From NCBI GenBank assembly GCA_024277955.1, contig JAJRUE010000166.1:1-16543 (forward strand): DNA of 16,543 bases, read 5' to 3'. Each line of letters begins with the position of its first letter. The first letter of the stretch is position 1. Source of the stretch: Alphaproteobacteria bacterium. Its GTDB lineage: Bacteria; Pseudomonadota; Alphaproteobacteria; Rhodobacterales; Rhodobacteraceae. Below are positions 6,815-14,515 of this stretch, in pieces. The translations under genes were made by a program, and so were the position numbers. A model generated the notes under the pieces. That model did not search any database. It saw only the letters and a program-made list of their open reading frames with translations, and had not been told where the DNA came from.

Positions 6815-9105
6815 GCCCGGATGTCCTCCTGGGCCTTCTCGCGCAGGCGAAACGCCTGGTCGCGCCCCGCGAGATAGGGTTTGGGCCAGGCGGTATCGCT
6901 ATCTTGCAGCGCCACCGCCGCGTGCAGCGTCCAGTAGGGATCGGCCAGGTGCGGCCGCGCCAGGCAGACAAGATCGGCGCGGCCCGCCATCAGGATCGAA
7001 TTCACATGATCGGTTTCATAGATATTGCCCACCGCCATCGTGGGCATGTGCAATTCGTTGCGGATGCGGTTGGAAAACGGCGTCTGGAACATCCGGCCGT
7101 AGACCGGCGCGGCTTCGGGCGTGGTCTGGCCGGCGGATACGTCGATGATGTCGGCGCCTGCGTCGCGGAACATGCGGGCGATCTCGACCGCCTCTTGCGG
7201 GGTGACGCCGGCCTCGCCCACCCAGTCATGGGCCGAGATGCGCACCGACATCGGCTTGGACGCGGGCCAAGCGGCGCGCATCGCCCGGAACAGCTCCAGC
7301 GGGTAGCGCATCCGGTTTTCCAGACTGCCGCCATAAGCGTCTTCGCGCCGGTTCGACACCGGTGAAATGAAGGACGAGACCAGGTAGCCATGGGCGGCGT
7401 GCAGCTCGACCATGTCGAACCCGGCGCGGGCCGCCATTTCGGTGGCCGCCACGAACTGATCGCGCACCGCATCCATGTCGGCGCGCGTCATTTCGCGCGG
7501 CACCTGGTTTTCGTCCGACCAGGCCAGCGGCGAGGGCGCGATGATCGGCCAGTTCCCGGCGGCAAGCGGCCGGTTGTCGCCTTGCCAGCCGACGCGGGTC
7601 GAAGCCTTGCGCCCGGCGTGGCCGATCTGCGAACAGATCTTTGCGCCGGTTTCGGCATGGATGAAATCGACGATCCGCCGCCAGGCCGTTTCGTGTTCCG
7701 GGGCATACAGACCCGGGCACCCCGGCGAGATGCGGCCCGTCGGCGAAACGCAGGTCATTTCGGTGTAGACCAGCCCGGCGCCCCCCTTGGCGCGTTCGCC
7801 GTAATGCACCAGGTGCCAGTCGGTCGGACAACCGTCGACCGCCTTGTATTGCGCCATCGGCGACACCACGACGCGGTTCGCCAGCCGCATGTCGCGCAGC
7901 CGGAAAGGCGCGAACATCGGCGCGCGCACCGGCGCATCTTCGGCCACGCCGGCCCGGGTCTGGAACCAGCGTTCGGCGGTTTCGACCCAGGCCGGGTCGC
8001 GCAGTCGCAGGTTTTCGTGGCTGATGCGCTGCGAGCGCGTCAGCAGGTTGTAGGTGAACTGCACCGGGTGCTGATCAAGGTAGCGCTCGATCTCTTCGAA
8101 CCATTCCAGCGAATTGCGCGCCGCCGACTGCAGGCGCAGCACTTCCAGCCGGCGTTCGTCCTGGTAGCGCGCGAACGCCTGGTCGCGCGTCGGTTCGCTG
8201 TGCAGGTAGTCGGCCAGGGCAATGGCGCTGTCAAACGCCAGCCGAGACCCCGAGCCAATCGAAAAATGCCCCGTCGCCGCCGCATCGCCCATCAGCACGA
8301 TATTGTCGTGATACCAGCGTTGGCAGATCACCCGCGGAAAGTTCATCCAGACCGCCGAGCCGCGCAGGTGGTCGGCGTTGGACATCAGCTCGTGCCCGCC
8401 CAGGTGACGCGCGAACACCTGGCGGCAGGTTTCGACGGTTTCGGCCTTGGACATCGCATCGAACCCCCAGGCGTCCCAGGTCGGCTGCAGGCATTCGACG
8501 ATGAAGGTCGCAGTGTTGTCGTCGAACTGGTAGACATGCGCCCACATCCAGCCGTGGCGGGTTTGTTCGAAGATGAAGGTGAAGGCGTCGTCGAACTTCT
8601 GGTGCGTGCCCAGCCAGATGAACTTGCATTTTCGCAGGTCGATGTCGGGCTGAAAGGTGTCGGCATATTCCTGGCGGATGCGCGAATTGATGCCGTCGGC
8701 GGCAACCACCAGGTCATGATCGCGGCGATACTCTTCGGCCGAGGCGAATTCGGTTTCAAAGCGCATGTCCACGCCCAGCTCGCGGGCGCGTTCCTGCAGC
8801 AGGATCAGCATTTGCCGCCGGCCGATCCCCGCAAACCCGTGCCCGCCCGACACCGTGCGCACACCGTTGCGCAGCACCGCGATATCGTCCCAGTAGACAA
8901 AGTGGTCGCGGATGGCTTGCGTGCTTTTCGGGTCGTTTTTCTGCATCCTGTCCAGCGCGTCGTCCGACAGGACCACGCCCCAGCCGAACGTATCGTTGGC
9001 GCGGTTGCGTTCGATCACCGTCACCTGATGCGACGGATCGCGCAGCTTCATCGAGATCGCGAAATAGAGCCCCGCGGGACCGCCGCCCAGGCAGACTGTC
9101 TTCAT
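6811..9105 (-). CDS. abmA: 2-aminobenzoyl-CoA monooxygenase/reductase (FAD hydroxylase fused to Old Yellow Enzyme domain)
   Basis: Two-domain flavoenzyme of 764 aa. Residues 1 to about 385 form an FAD-dependent aromatic hydroxylase: GGGPAG at 7-12 binds the FAD ADP moiety and MGDAAATGHFSIGSG at 272-286 is the second FAD motif. Residues about 395-764 form an Old Yellow Enzyme-type NADH:flavin reductase, with the paired His569/His572 in ELHAAHGYL and NRREDAYGGSLENR at 585-598. This fusion characterises the enzyme that hydroxylates 2-aminobenzoyl-CoA at C5 and then reduces the ring to 2-amino-5-oxocyclohex-1-enecarboxyl-CoA, as described in Azoarcus evansii. The ATG at 9105 is chosen because it puts the FAD motif at the N terminus and follows a GGGGGGAAGG site; in-frame codons upstream run through the promoter. 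It is the first gene of the operon. A relative acting on a different aryl-CoA cannot be fully excluded. Confidence 0.92.
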   Translation of the reverse strand: MKTVCLGGGPAGLYFAISMKLRDPSHQVTVIERNRANDTFGWGVVLSDDALDRMQKNDPKSTQAIRDHFVYWDDIAVLRNGVRTVSGGHGFAGIGRRQMLILLQERARELGVDMRFETEFASAEEYRRDHDLVVAADGINSRIRQEYADTFQPDIDLRKCKFIWLGTHQKFDDAFTFIFEQTRHGWMWAHVYQFDDNTATFIVECLQPTWDAWGFDAMSKAETVETCRQVFARHLGGHELMSNADHLRGSAVWMNFPRVICQRWYHDNIVLMGDAAATGHFSIGSGSRLAFDSAIALADYLHSEPTRDQAFARYQDERRLEVLRLQSAARNSLEWFEEIERYLDQHPVQFTYNLLTRSQRISHENLRLRDPAWVETAERWFQTRAGVAEDAPVRAPMFAPFRLRDMRLANRVVVSPMAQYKAVDGCPTDWHLVHYGERAKGGAGLVYTEMTCVSPTGRISPGCPGLYAPEHETAWRRIVDFIHAETGAKICSQIGHAGRKASTRVGWQGDNRPLAAGNWPIIAPSPLAWSDENQVPREMTRADMDAVRDQFVAATEMAARAGFDMVELHAAHGYLVSSFISPVSNRREDAYGGSLENRMRYPLELFRAMRAAWPASKPMSVRISAHDWVGEAGVTPQEAVEIARMFRDAGADIIDVSAGQTTPEAAPVYGRMFQTPFSNRIRNELHMPTMAVGNIYETDHVNSILMAGRADLVCLARPHLADPYWTLHAAVALQDSDTAWPKPYLAGRDQAFRLREKAQEDIRA

Positions 9106-9158
9106 GCTGCCTTCCCCCCGGTCAGGCCAATCGGGCCATGATGCGCCCCTTGGGGAAG

Positions 9159-9186
9159 ATGGTAGCAAACCCGGAAAATATTTCAA
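9159..9186 (-). promoter_or_regulatory. Sigma70-like promoter for the abmA operon
   Basis: On the minus strand, TTGAAA (9186-9181) is separated by 16 bp from TACCAT (9164-9159), a fair -35/-10 pair in an AT-richer patch of otherwise GC-rich DNA. The predicted transcription start near 9152 gives a leader of roughly 45-50 nt before the ATG at 9105. The -35 hexamer overlaps the palindromes described at 9182-9209, so a bound regulator would block polymerase. Confidence 0.55.
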
Positions 9187-9209
9187 GGTTGAAGCTTCAG
9201 GCTTAAAAT
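9182..9209. promoter_or_regulatory. Overlapping palindromes, candidate MarR operator
   Basis: TTCAA-GG-TTGAA (9182-9193) is a perfect 5+5 inverted repeat. It shares an arm with a second palindrome, TGAAGCTTCA (9190-9199), flanked by AAG at 9185-9187 and CTT at 9202-9204. Read along the plus strand, four heptamers in a row begin with TT (TTCAAGG, TTGAAGC, TTCAGGC, TTAAAAT), giving a 7-bp period. The array covers the -35 of the abmA promoter. The MarR protein encoded in the operon is the natural candidate to bind it. Confidence 0.6.
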
Positions 9210-9235
9210 GAATGCCGCGCCGGCCGCCCGCGCGG
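9206..9235 (-). terminator. Weak intrinsic terminator candidate after the osmC-like gene
   Basis: On the minus strand just past the OsmC stop, CCGCGC (9235-9230) pairs with GCGCGG (9220-9215) around a 9-nt loop. A CATTCATTTT tail ending at 9205 follows. The stem is only 6 bp and the T-run is short, so this is tentative. It would separate the TetR/TRAP operon from the abmA promoter immediately downstream. Confidence 0.35.
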
Positions 9236-9242
9236 TGGCGGA

Positions 9243-9752
9243 CTAGTCGATGCTGCGCCACCCCTCGGGCGTCCTGATCCGGTGACGGATGGTGTTTTTC
9301 TGACCCAGGGTCTGTTCGATGAAACAGCCGCGCCGGGCCTTCCGGACCAGCTCTTCCTGCTTTTCGAGCGCATCGTCGCTGTCGATGAACACGTCCATTT
9401 CAAAGGATTTCGGCGCGGTTTCGTAGATCCGCCCCTTGGCTTCCCAGTCCCATTCAACACGGGTTTCCACCCGCAGCCCGGTCAGCGACACATCCATGCG
9501 TTTCGCAAACGCCCGGATCTGGGTCATGATGCAGCCGGTCAGCGCGCCGACGAACATGGCCAGCGGCGGCGGGGCGCTGGCGTCGCCGCCGTGAAACGCG
9601 CCTTCGTCGGTGGCCAGCGTGAACTGTTCGCGCATCGGGCGCACCATGCGCACGTCCAGTTCGTTGCGCATCTTGCCCACGGCGGTACCGGTGCAGGTGA
9701 ATTCGACCACCGCGCGCGGCGGCATGGCGGGCGGGGCGGGTTGGCCGGTCAT
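9243..9752 (-). CDS. OsmC-family protein (thiol peroxidase-like)
   Basis: OsmC/Ohr-fold protein of 169 aa. The two signature cysteines are present: Cys74 in GALTGCIMTQI on the central helix and Cys143 in ARRGCFIEQTL. OsmC/Ohr enzymes use such a pair to reduce organic hydroperoxides. The sequence belongs to the OsmC rather than the Ohr side only by general impression. A good AAGGAG site precedes the ATG, which overlaps the FAH-family stop as ATGA. It is the last gene of the TetR/TRAP operon. Its tight coupling to two catabolic hydrolases suggests either protection from reactive by-products of the pathway or a specialised thiol-dependent catalytic step; the sequence does not decide which. Confidence 0.87.
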   Translation of the reverse strand: MTGQPAPPAMPPRAVVEFTCTGTAVGKMRNELDVRMVRPMREQFTLATDEGAFHGGDASAPPPLAMFVGALTGCIMTQIRAFAKRMDVSLTGLRVETRVEWDWEAKGRIYETAPKSFEMDVFIDSDDALEKQEELVRKARRGCFIEQTLGQKNTIRHRIRTPEGWRSID

Positions 9753-10684
9753 GGCTGGCGCTCCTTGATGATGCGGTTCGCCAGGATGCCGATCCTTTCG
9801 ATTTCCAGCTCGAACCGGTCGCCGGGCTGCAGCTGCTTGCCGATCTCCAGACCGCAGCCGGTGCCCACGGTGCCCGAGCCGATGACTTCGCCGGGATAGA
9901 TCGTTTCGCTGGCCGAAATATGCGCCAGGATCGCCGCGAAATCGTGGTGCATGTCGCGCGAATTGCCCCCGCCCCAGCGTTCGCCGTTGACCCGCGCCTC
10001 CATACGCAGCGCGACCGGATGCGCGACCTCGTCGGCGGTCAGGATATAGGGGCCCAGGATGTTTCCGGTGTCAAAATCCTTGCCCTTGGCCGGGCCAAGC
10101 TGGCCGGGCATTTCCAGCATCTGCGCATCGCGCGCCGACACGTCGTTGAGGATCGTGTAGCCAAAGATATGGCCCGGCGCATCCTCGGGCGCGATGTCCT
10201 TGCCGCGCTTGCCGATGACGATCGCCAGTTCCAGTTCGATGTCGAGAAACTGCGCGTAAGACGGCCAGATCACATCGGCCCCGTGGCCGACAAAGGACAG
10301 CCGGTTGCCCTTGTAATAGATCGGTTGCCGATACCAGACCGGCGGGATGTCGAACGCCCGCCCGGTCATCCGGCTTGCGGCGGCAAAGCTGTTTTTCAGA
10401 TGTTCCTCGAATACCAGGCAGTCACGGTATTGTACCGGCACGATCGGAGGCAGAAAGGCAACGTCGCCGGTGGCGATCACCGCGCCCTCGGGCGGGTTTT
10501 CGGCAAGGTTCCGGGCAAGATCCAGCCCCGCTTCGCCGGCTTCGATCAGTGCCAACATGTCGGCAAACGCCGCACCATCGCGCCCCGTCAGCCCGGCCGC
10601 GCCGGCCAGATCCAGCAGGCTGTCATCGTCCAGCGCCGCGACCAGGCGCGCGCGGTCCTCGAATTCGACAGTTCCCAATCGCAT
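9749..10684 (-). CDS. Fumarylacetoacetate hydrolase (FAH) family protein
   Basis: FAH-superfamily enzyme of 311 aa. Members hydrolyse, decarboxylate or isomerise oxo/enol acids with a divalent metal. The metal ligands are visible as Glu150 and Glu152 in LDIELELAIVIG and Asp181 in ILNDVSARD. A likely lid region with His-Glu residues is at VFEEHLKNS (91-99), and GSGTVGTGCGLEIG (269-282) is the usual C-terminal loop. The ATG at 10684 is chosen because GAGGAG lies just upstream and the family N terminus (MRLGTVEFED) starts there; an in-frame extension to 11176 would cover the cyclase gene. It begins 5 bp after the cyclase stop and overlaps osmC by ATGA. The substrate is unknown; cooperation with the cyclase-family hydrolase on the same pathway is inferred from coupling. 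Confidence 0.88.
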   Translation of the reverse strand: MRLGTVEFEDRARLVAALDDDSLLDLAGAAGLTGRDGAAFADMLALIEAGEAGLDLARNLAENPPEGAVIATGDVAFLPPIVPVQYRDCLVFEEHLKNSFAAASRMTGRAFDIPPVWYRQPIYYKGNRLSFVGHGADVIWPSYAQFLDIELELAIVIGKRGKDIAPEDAPGHIFGYTILNDVSARDAQMLEMPGQLGPAKGKDFDTGNILGPYILTADEVAHPVALRMEARVNGERWGGGNSRDMHHDFAAILAHISASETIYPGEVIGSGTVGTGCGLEIGKQLQPGDRFELEIERIGILANRIIKERQP

Positions 10685-10689
10685 GGCGC

Positions 10690-11466
10690 TTACTCCTCGA
10701 ATATGGCGACGGCGCGGGTAAAGCCGGCGGAGGCGCCCTTGATCTTGTAGGGAAAGCAGGAAATCTCGAACCCGTTGCCCGGCAGGGTTTCGAGATTTGC
10801 GAGCTTTTCCATGTGGCAATAGCCGATTTCCATGCTGGCGCGGTGGCCTTCCCAGATGATCGACGGGTCGTGGCTTTTGGCATATTCCTGCGCCGTCAGG
10901 GCAAAGGGAGCGTCCCAGCTCCAGGCGTCGGTGCCGGTCACGCGCACCCCGCGTTCGAGCAGATACAAAGTCGCCTCGCGCCCCATGCCGCAGCCCTTGA
11001 GCAGGTAGTCCGGCTGGCCGTAATGCGCCCCGGCCGAGGTATTGACAACGACGATATCGAGCGGGCGCAAGTCGTGGCCGATGCGCTTGAGCTCGGCCTC
11101 GACATCGGCGGCGGTGACGATGTAGCCGTCGTCGAAATGGCGGAAATCCAGCTTTACGCCGGGGTTCATGCACCATTCCAGCGGCACCTCGTCGATGGTG
11201 ATGGCGCGTTCGCCATTGTTCATGGTGGAATGGTGGTGATAGGGCGCATCCAGGTGGGTGCCGTTATGGGTGGCGATGTGCAGCATTTCGACGGCCCAGC
11301 CTTCGCCACCGGGCAGGTCTTCTTTCTTGAGGCCCGGAAAGAAAGACATCACCTGTTCGGCGGTCTCGGCGTGGCTCATGTAGGTAATCTCCGGCAGCAT
11401 GATCGGCGGATCCGACACGATGCCGGTTTCCAGCGGAACGGACAGATCAACGTAACGGCGGGTCAT
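10690..11466 (-). CDS. Cyclase-family metal-dependent hydrolase (kynurenine formamidase/isatin hydrolase superfamily)
   Basis: PF04199 'cyclase' family protein of 258 aa. The signature HxGTHxDxPxH reads HNGTHLDAPYH at residues 67-77; His67, His71 and Asp73 are the expected metal ligands and His77 the catalytic residue. Family members hydrolyse amides of aromatic compounds: KynB converts N-formylkynurenine and isatin hydrolase opens isatin. At 258 aa it is longer than KynB (about 210 aa) and nearer in size to isatin hydrolase (about 260 aa). Many relatives have no known function. A clear AAAGGAG site precedes the start. It lies 16 bp downstream of dctM and 5 bp upstream of the FAH-family gene, so its substrate is probably the compound imported by the TRAP transporter or a derivative. 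A link to anthranilate formation is a hypothesis from the neighbouring operon. Confidence 0.85.
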   Translation of the reverse strand: MTRRYVDLSVPLETGIVSDPPIMLPEITYMSHAETAEQVMSFFPGLKKEDLPGGEGWAVEMLHIATHNGTHLDAPYHHHSTMNNGERAITIDEVPLEWCMNPGVKLDFRHFDDGYIVTAADVEAELKRIGHDLRPLDIVVVNTSAGAHYGQPDYLLKGCGMGREATLYLLERGVRVTGTDAWSWDAPFALTAQEYAKSHDPSIIWEGHRASMEIGYCHMEKLANLETLPGNGFEISCFPYKIKGASAGFTRAVAIFEE

Positions 11467-11482
11467 AAGGGGCGCTCCTTTT

Positions 11483-12793
11483 TCAGAGAAATGCGGTTGT
11501 CAGGATGGGAAAGGCCAGCACGATGCCCAGCACGATCAGCATCAACGCGGCAAAGGGGGCGGCGCCAAGGAAGATGTCGCCAAGGGTGATGGTCGGATCG
11601 TCCAGCGCGGATTTTATCACGAAGACCGAGATGCCAAACGGCGGGGTCAGCAGGCCGATTTCGACCGCGATCACGGTGACGATGCCGAACCAGATCAGAT
11701 CCACCCCCATGGCGCTGATCACCGGCAGCATCAGCGGCACCAGGATCAGCATGATCGACGAACTGTCCAGCACCGTGCCCATCACGATCACCAGCGCCAC
11801 ATAGGCGAACATCACCCCCCAGAACCCGATGCCGGCGGTGGCGATGTAGGCGCCGAAACCGGCGGGCACCCCCGACAGCGCCAGCATGCGCGAATACATC
11901 TGCGCGCCGATGATCAGAAACAGGATCGCCGCGGTCACCAGCCCGGTGTCGTTCAGCACGTTCCAGCCGTCGCGCCAGCCAAGCCGGCGCCGCGCCAACC
12001 CGATCAGCGCCGCGCCAAGGCAACCGACGGCCCCGGCCTCGATCGGGGTGAAGAAGCCGCCGTAGATGCCGCCGAGAACCAGCGCGATGAGACCGGCCAG
12101 CGGTCCGCCCTTGGTGAACAGTTCGCGCGCGCTCAGCCGACCCGCATCGCCCGAGGGCGCGCGCAGGCTGCCCAGCAGGCCCGGGCGCAGGCGGGCGGCA
12201 AGGTAGATGCCCAGCGCAAAGACCGTGGCCAGCACCAGGCCGGGCAGGATGCCGGCCAGGAACAGATCGCCCACCGATTGTTCGGTCAGCAACCCGTAGA
12301 GGATCAGCAGCAGGCTGGGCGGGATCAGCATCCCCAGCACCGAACTGCCGGCCACCACCCCCACGGCGAAACGGCCGGAATAGCCGTGGCGCATCATTTC
12401 GGGCACCGCGATGCGGGTAAAGACGGCGGCCGAGGCAATGGAGATCCCGGTGATCGCGGCAAAGATCGCATTGGCCCCCACCGTGCCGATCCCCAGCCCT
12501 CCGCTCAGTCGGCGGAAAACGTGATTGGCAACGTCGAACGCATCGCGCCCCATGCCGGTCACCGAAACCAGGTAGCCCATCAGCACGAACAGCGGCACCA
12601 CGCCAAAAAAATAGCTGGAAACGGTTTCCGAGGCCGCCAGCGCCAGCAGCTTGCCCGCCAGAACCGGCGACCCCTTGATCGCCCAGACCCCGACATAGGA
12701 CGACAGCATCAGCGCAAACGGCACCCAGAAGCCCAGGTAGACCAGCGCGACCATGCCCACAAAGGACCAGAGCCCGATGTCAAAGGCGCTCAT
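11483..12793 (-). CDS. dctM: TRAP transporter large permease subunit DctM
   Basis: Large membrane subunit of a tripartite ATP-independent periplasmic (TRAP) transporter, 436 aa, the usual size for DctM. The sequence is a series of hydrophobic segments consistent with about 11-13 helices. Typical family stretches include GSSVLGMLIPPSLLLILYGLLTE, GGIYGGFFTPIEAGAVG and, near the C terminus, EIGLLTPPFG. It forms the Na+-driven channel with DctQ and accepts ligand from DctP. Its ATG overlaps the dctQ stop (ATGA), and the cyclase gene begins 16 bp after its stop. The substrate class cannot be read from this subunit. Confidence 0.94.
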   Translation of the reverse strand: MSAFDIGLWSFVGMVALVYLGFWVPFALMLSSYVGVWAIKGSPVLAGKLLALAASETVSSYFFGVVPLFVLMGYLVSVTGMGRDAFDVANHVFRRLSGGLGIGTVGANAIFAAITGISIASAAVFTRIAVPEMMRHGYSGRFAVGVVAGSSVLGMLIPPSLLLILYGLLTEQSVGDLFLAGILPGLVLATVFALGIYLAARLRPGLLGSLRAPSGDAGRLSARELFTKGGPLAGLIALVLGGIYGGFFTPIEAGAVGCLGAALIGLARRRLGWRDGWNVLNDTGLVTAAILFLIIGAQMYSRMLALSGVPAGFGAYIATAGIGFWGVMFAYVALVIVMGTVLDSSSIMLILVPLMLPVISAMGVDLIWFGIVTVIAVEIGLLTPPFGISVFVIKSALDDPTITLGDIFLGAAPFAALMLIVLGIVLAFPILTTAFL

Positions 12794-13362
12794 CTGCGCG
12801 CCCCCGTCAGGCGCAGCGCCGCGGCCAGCGCGAAAAGCGCCAGCTGCACGATCAGCGCGCCGCAGCCGATCAGGATGATCAGTTTCACCGGCCAGACCGG
12901 GGCGATGAAATCGCCGACCGTGCCAACATAGGTGCCGCGCGCCCAGGCCTTTTCGAACAGTGGCAGGCTGGCCGAAAAGATCTGCCAGATCAAGGCGATG
13001 GCGGCCAGGGCAAAGACCAGGTCCAGCGCCTCGCGCAGGCGCGGCGCGCGGCGGTTCAAGAGGTTCAGCAGCGCTTCGGTGCGCGTCAGCCGGCCCTTGC
13101 GAAAGGTCTGGGCGATCTGCAGGAAAACGATGGCGACGATAGACAGCGACACGATTTCCGGCACCCCCGACACCGGCGCATTGAAAGCGCCCCGCCCGAT
13201 CACATCGGTGTTGACCAGCACGGTGATGGCGATGATCAGCAAGGTGCCGATCACGTTCAGCCCCGAGGTCACGCCATCCACGGCGCGCCGGATCGCCCGG
13301 AACCAGCCGGGCAGGTCCGCGTCGTCCACGCCCGGCGTGGTGTTCGGTGGGATGTCGGTCAT
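12790..13362 (-). CDS. dctQ: TRAP transporter small permease subunit DctQ
   Basis: Small membrane subunit of the TRAP transporter, 190 aa. Four hydrophobic helices lie at about residues 33-53, 66-86, 112-132 and 155-183. The first periplasmic loop carries the DctQ-type NTDVIGRGAFNAPVSGVPEI motif (51-70). The N-terminal 20 residues are polar and proline-rich, as in many DctQ proteins. No strong ribosome site is seen upstream, and a hairpin with a T-tract lies just before the gene, so expression is likely lower than that of dctP. It is translationally coupled to dctM by ATGA. Confidence 0.9.
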   Translation of the reverse strand: MTDIPPNTTPGVDDADLPGWFRAIRRAVDGVTSGLNVIGTLLIIAITVLVNTDVIGRGAFNAPVSGVPEIVSLSIVAIVFLQIAQTFRKGRLTRTEALLNLLNRRAPRLREALDLVFALAAIALIWQIFSASLPLFEKAWARGTYVGTVGDFIAPVWPVKLIILIGCGALIVQLALFALAAALRLTGARR

Positions 13363-13380
13363 GGCCTGTGCTTACTCTGG

Positions 13381-13416
13381 AAAAACCGCAGCCCCCCGCC
13401 GCTAAAGGGGGCTGCG
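13381..13416 (-). terminator. Hairpin plus T-tract between dctP and dctQ (partial terminator)
   Basis: On the minus strand CGCAGCCCCC (13416-13407) pairs perfectly with GGGGGCTGCG (13396-13387) around a 10-nt loop. One G and then TTTTT (13385-13381) follow. This is a textbook intrinsic-terminator shape within the 61-bp dctP-dctQ gap. Because dctQM and the catabolic genes lie downstream with no other evident promoter, it probably acts as a leaky terminator that makes the binding protein more abundant than the permease. Confidence 0.75.
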
Positions 13417-13423
13417 ACCGGGA

Positions 13424-14494
13424 TCATTCCTGATCCCAGTTGCGCACCGGAGTGGCCCCGGCGGCGCGCATGGTTTCCATGTAGGTTTTCAACACCGCGG
13501 TGCCGTTCTTGCCTTCGCTGTCCAGCTTTTCGGCCCACAGCCTGGCGACGTTGTCCATGCCAAAGGCCCACTGTTTGCGGAAGGCTTCGTCAACTTCGGT
13601 GATGGTCGCGCCGTTGGCCTGCATGATGCCCAGGAACTTGGTCACCGATGCGTCCAGATCCTGCTGGTAGGCCACGCGGTCCACTTCCGCCGCGTCGCGC
13701 AGGGCCTTTTGCACCACCGGGTCCAGCCCTTCGAACCAGTCCTTGTTGGCGGCCAGACCGCCGGCGTATTGCGCGCCGAAACCGACCTTGGTGATGTAAG
13801 GCGCAACCTCGTACAGCTTGCCCGGCAGCGCCGCCGAGGCGAACACGATCACCCCGTCGTAGACGCCGGTCTTCAGCTCGTTGTAATAGGTGGTCAGGTT
13901 GCCCGAAACACCCACGGCGCCCGTGCCCTTGAGCCAGTTGACCGCCGGCCCGGGCGCGCCGATCTTCTTGCCTTCGAGATCGGAAATCGCGTTGACCGGG
14001 AAGGTGGTCATCAGCAGGTAGTCATCGATGCCGATCGCCCCGCCCAGATAGACCAGCCCGTTTTCTTCCCAGGATGCGCGCATGTCCGCGTTTTCGGTCT
14101 GCATCTTGTCCATCAGCCCGGAAATGAAGGTCGAATCCGACGAAACGAAGGGCGTGAAATAGGTGACGTTCTGCACCGCCAGCTTGGCCGGATCAAACAG
14201 GCTGGCCACCAGACCGATTTCGGCAAGGCCTTCTTCGACGGCTTCAAGTTCGTCCCCGACCTTGGCCAGCGAACCGCCGTATTGTTCGGACCAGTTGATG
14301 GTGGTGCCGGTGCCTTCCAGCGCCTTGTTGACCGCCGGGATGAAGGTCTGGTTGGCGTGTTTCACCCAACGAAACACCGGCGGGTGGCCGGCAACGATGG
14401 TGACGTTCATTTCCCCGGCGAACGCGGGCGCCGATACCAGCCCGCCAAGCGCCAGAGCAGCCGCCAGGGCCGCAGTTTTCAGAAATCTTGTCAT
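13424..14494 (-). CDS. dctP: TRAP transporter periplasmic substrate-binding protein DctP
   Basis: DctP-family receptor of 356 aa, secreted to the periplasm. The signal peptide runs to AFA at residues 24-26, and the mature protein begins GEMNVTIVAGH. DctP-fold landmarks follow: GGSLAKVGDELEAVEEGLAEIG (73-94) and the YYNELKTGVYDGVI segment (203-216). In sialic-acid and C4-dicarboxylate receptors a conserved Arg clamps the ligand carboxylate in the ...KLR... strand. Here the equivalent stretch is GKKIGAPGP with Gly179, suggesting a different anchoring mode or a non-canonical ligand. The GGGAGG ribosome site is strong. It starts 21 bp after tetR and is separated from dctQ by the terminator-like hairpin. 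Confidence 0.92.
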   Translation of the reverse strand: MTRFLKTAALAAALALGGLVSAPAFAGEMNVTIVAGHPPVFRWVKHANQTFIPAVNKALEGTGTTINWSEQYGGSLAKVGDELEAVEEGLAEIGLVASLFDPAKLAVQNVTYFTPFVSSDSTFISGLMDKMQTENADMRASWEENGLVYLGGAIGIDDYLLMTTFPVNAISDLEGKKIGAPGPAVNWLKGTGAVGVSGNLTTYYNELKTGVYDGVIVFASAALPGKLYEVAPYITKVGFGAQYAGGLAANKDWFEGLDPVVQKALRDAAEVDRVAYQQDLDASVTKFLGIMQANGATITEVDEAFRKQWAFGMDNVARLWAEKLDSEGKNGTAVLKTYMETMRAAGATPVRNWDQE

Positions 14495-14515
14495 TTTATC
14501 CTCCCACTTTTTTTG

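Noticed and set aside
7390..9141. A 583-codon plus-strand frame antisense to abmA
   Set aside because: Composition is that of an antisense shadow and the minus-strand flavoenzyme is unambiguous.
9146..9155. CCCC-TT-GGGG inverted repeat in the abmA leader
   Set aside because: A 2-nt loop cannot form a stable hairpin and there is no further support for a leader element or riboswitch.
9106..9261. In-frame upstream extension of abmA
   Set aside because: It would read through the promoter and palindromes, and the FAD-binding motif belongs at the N terminus; the ATG at 9105 has a good ribosome site.
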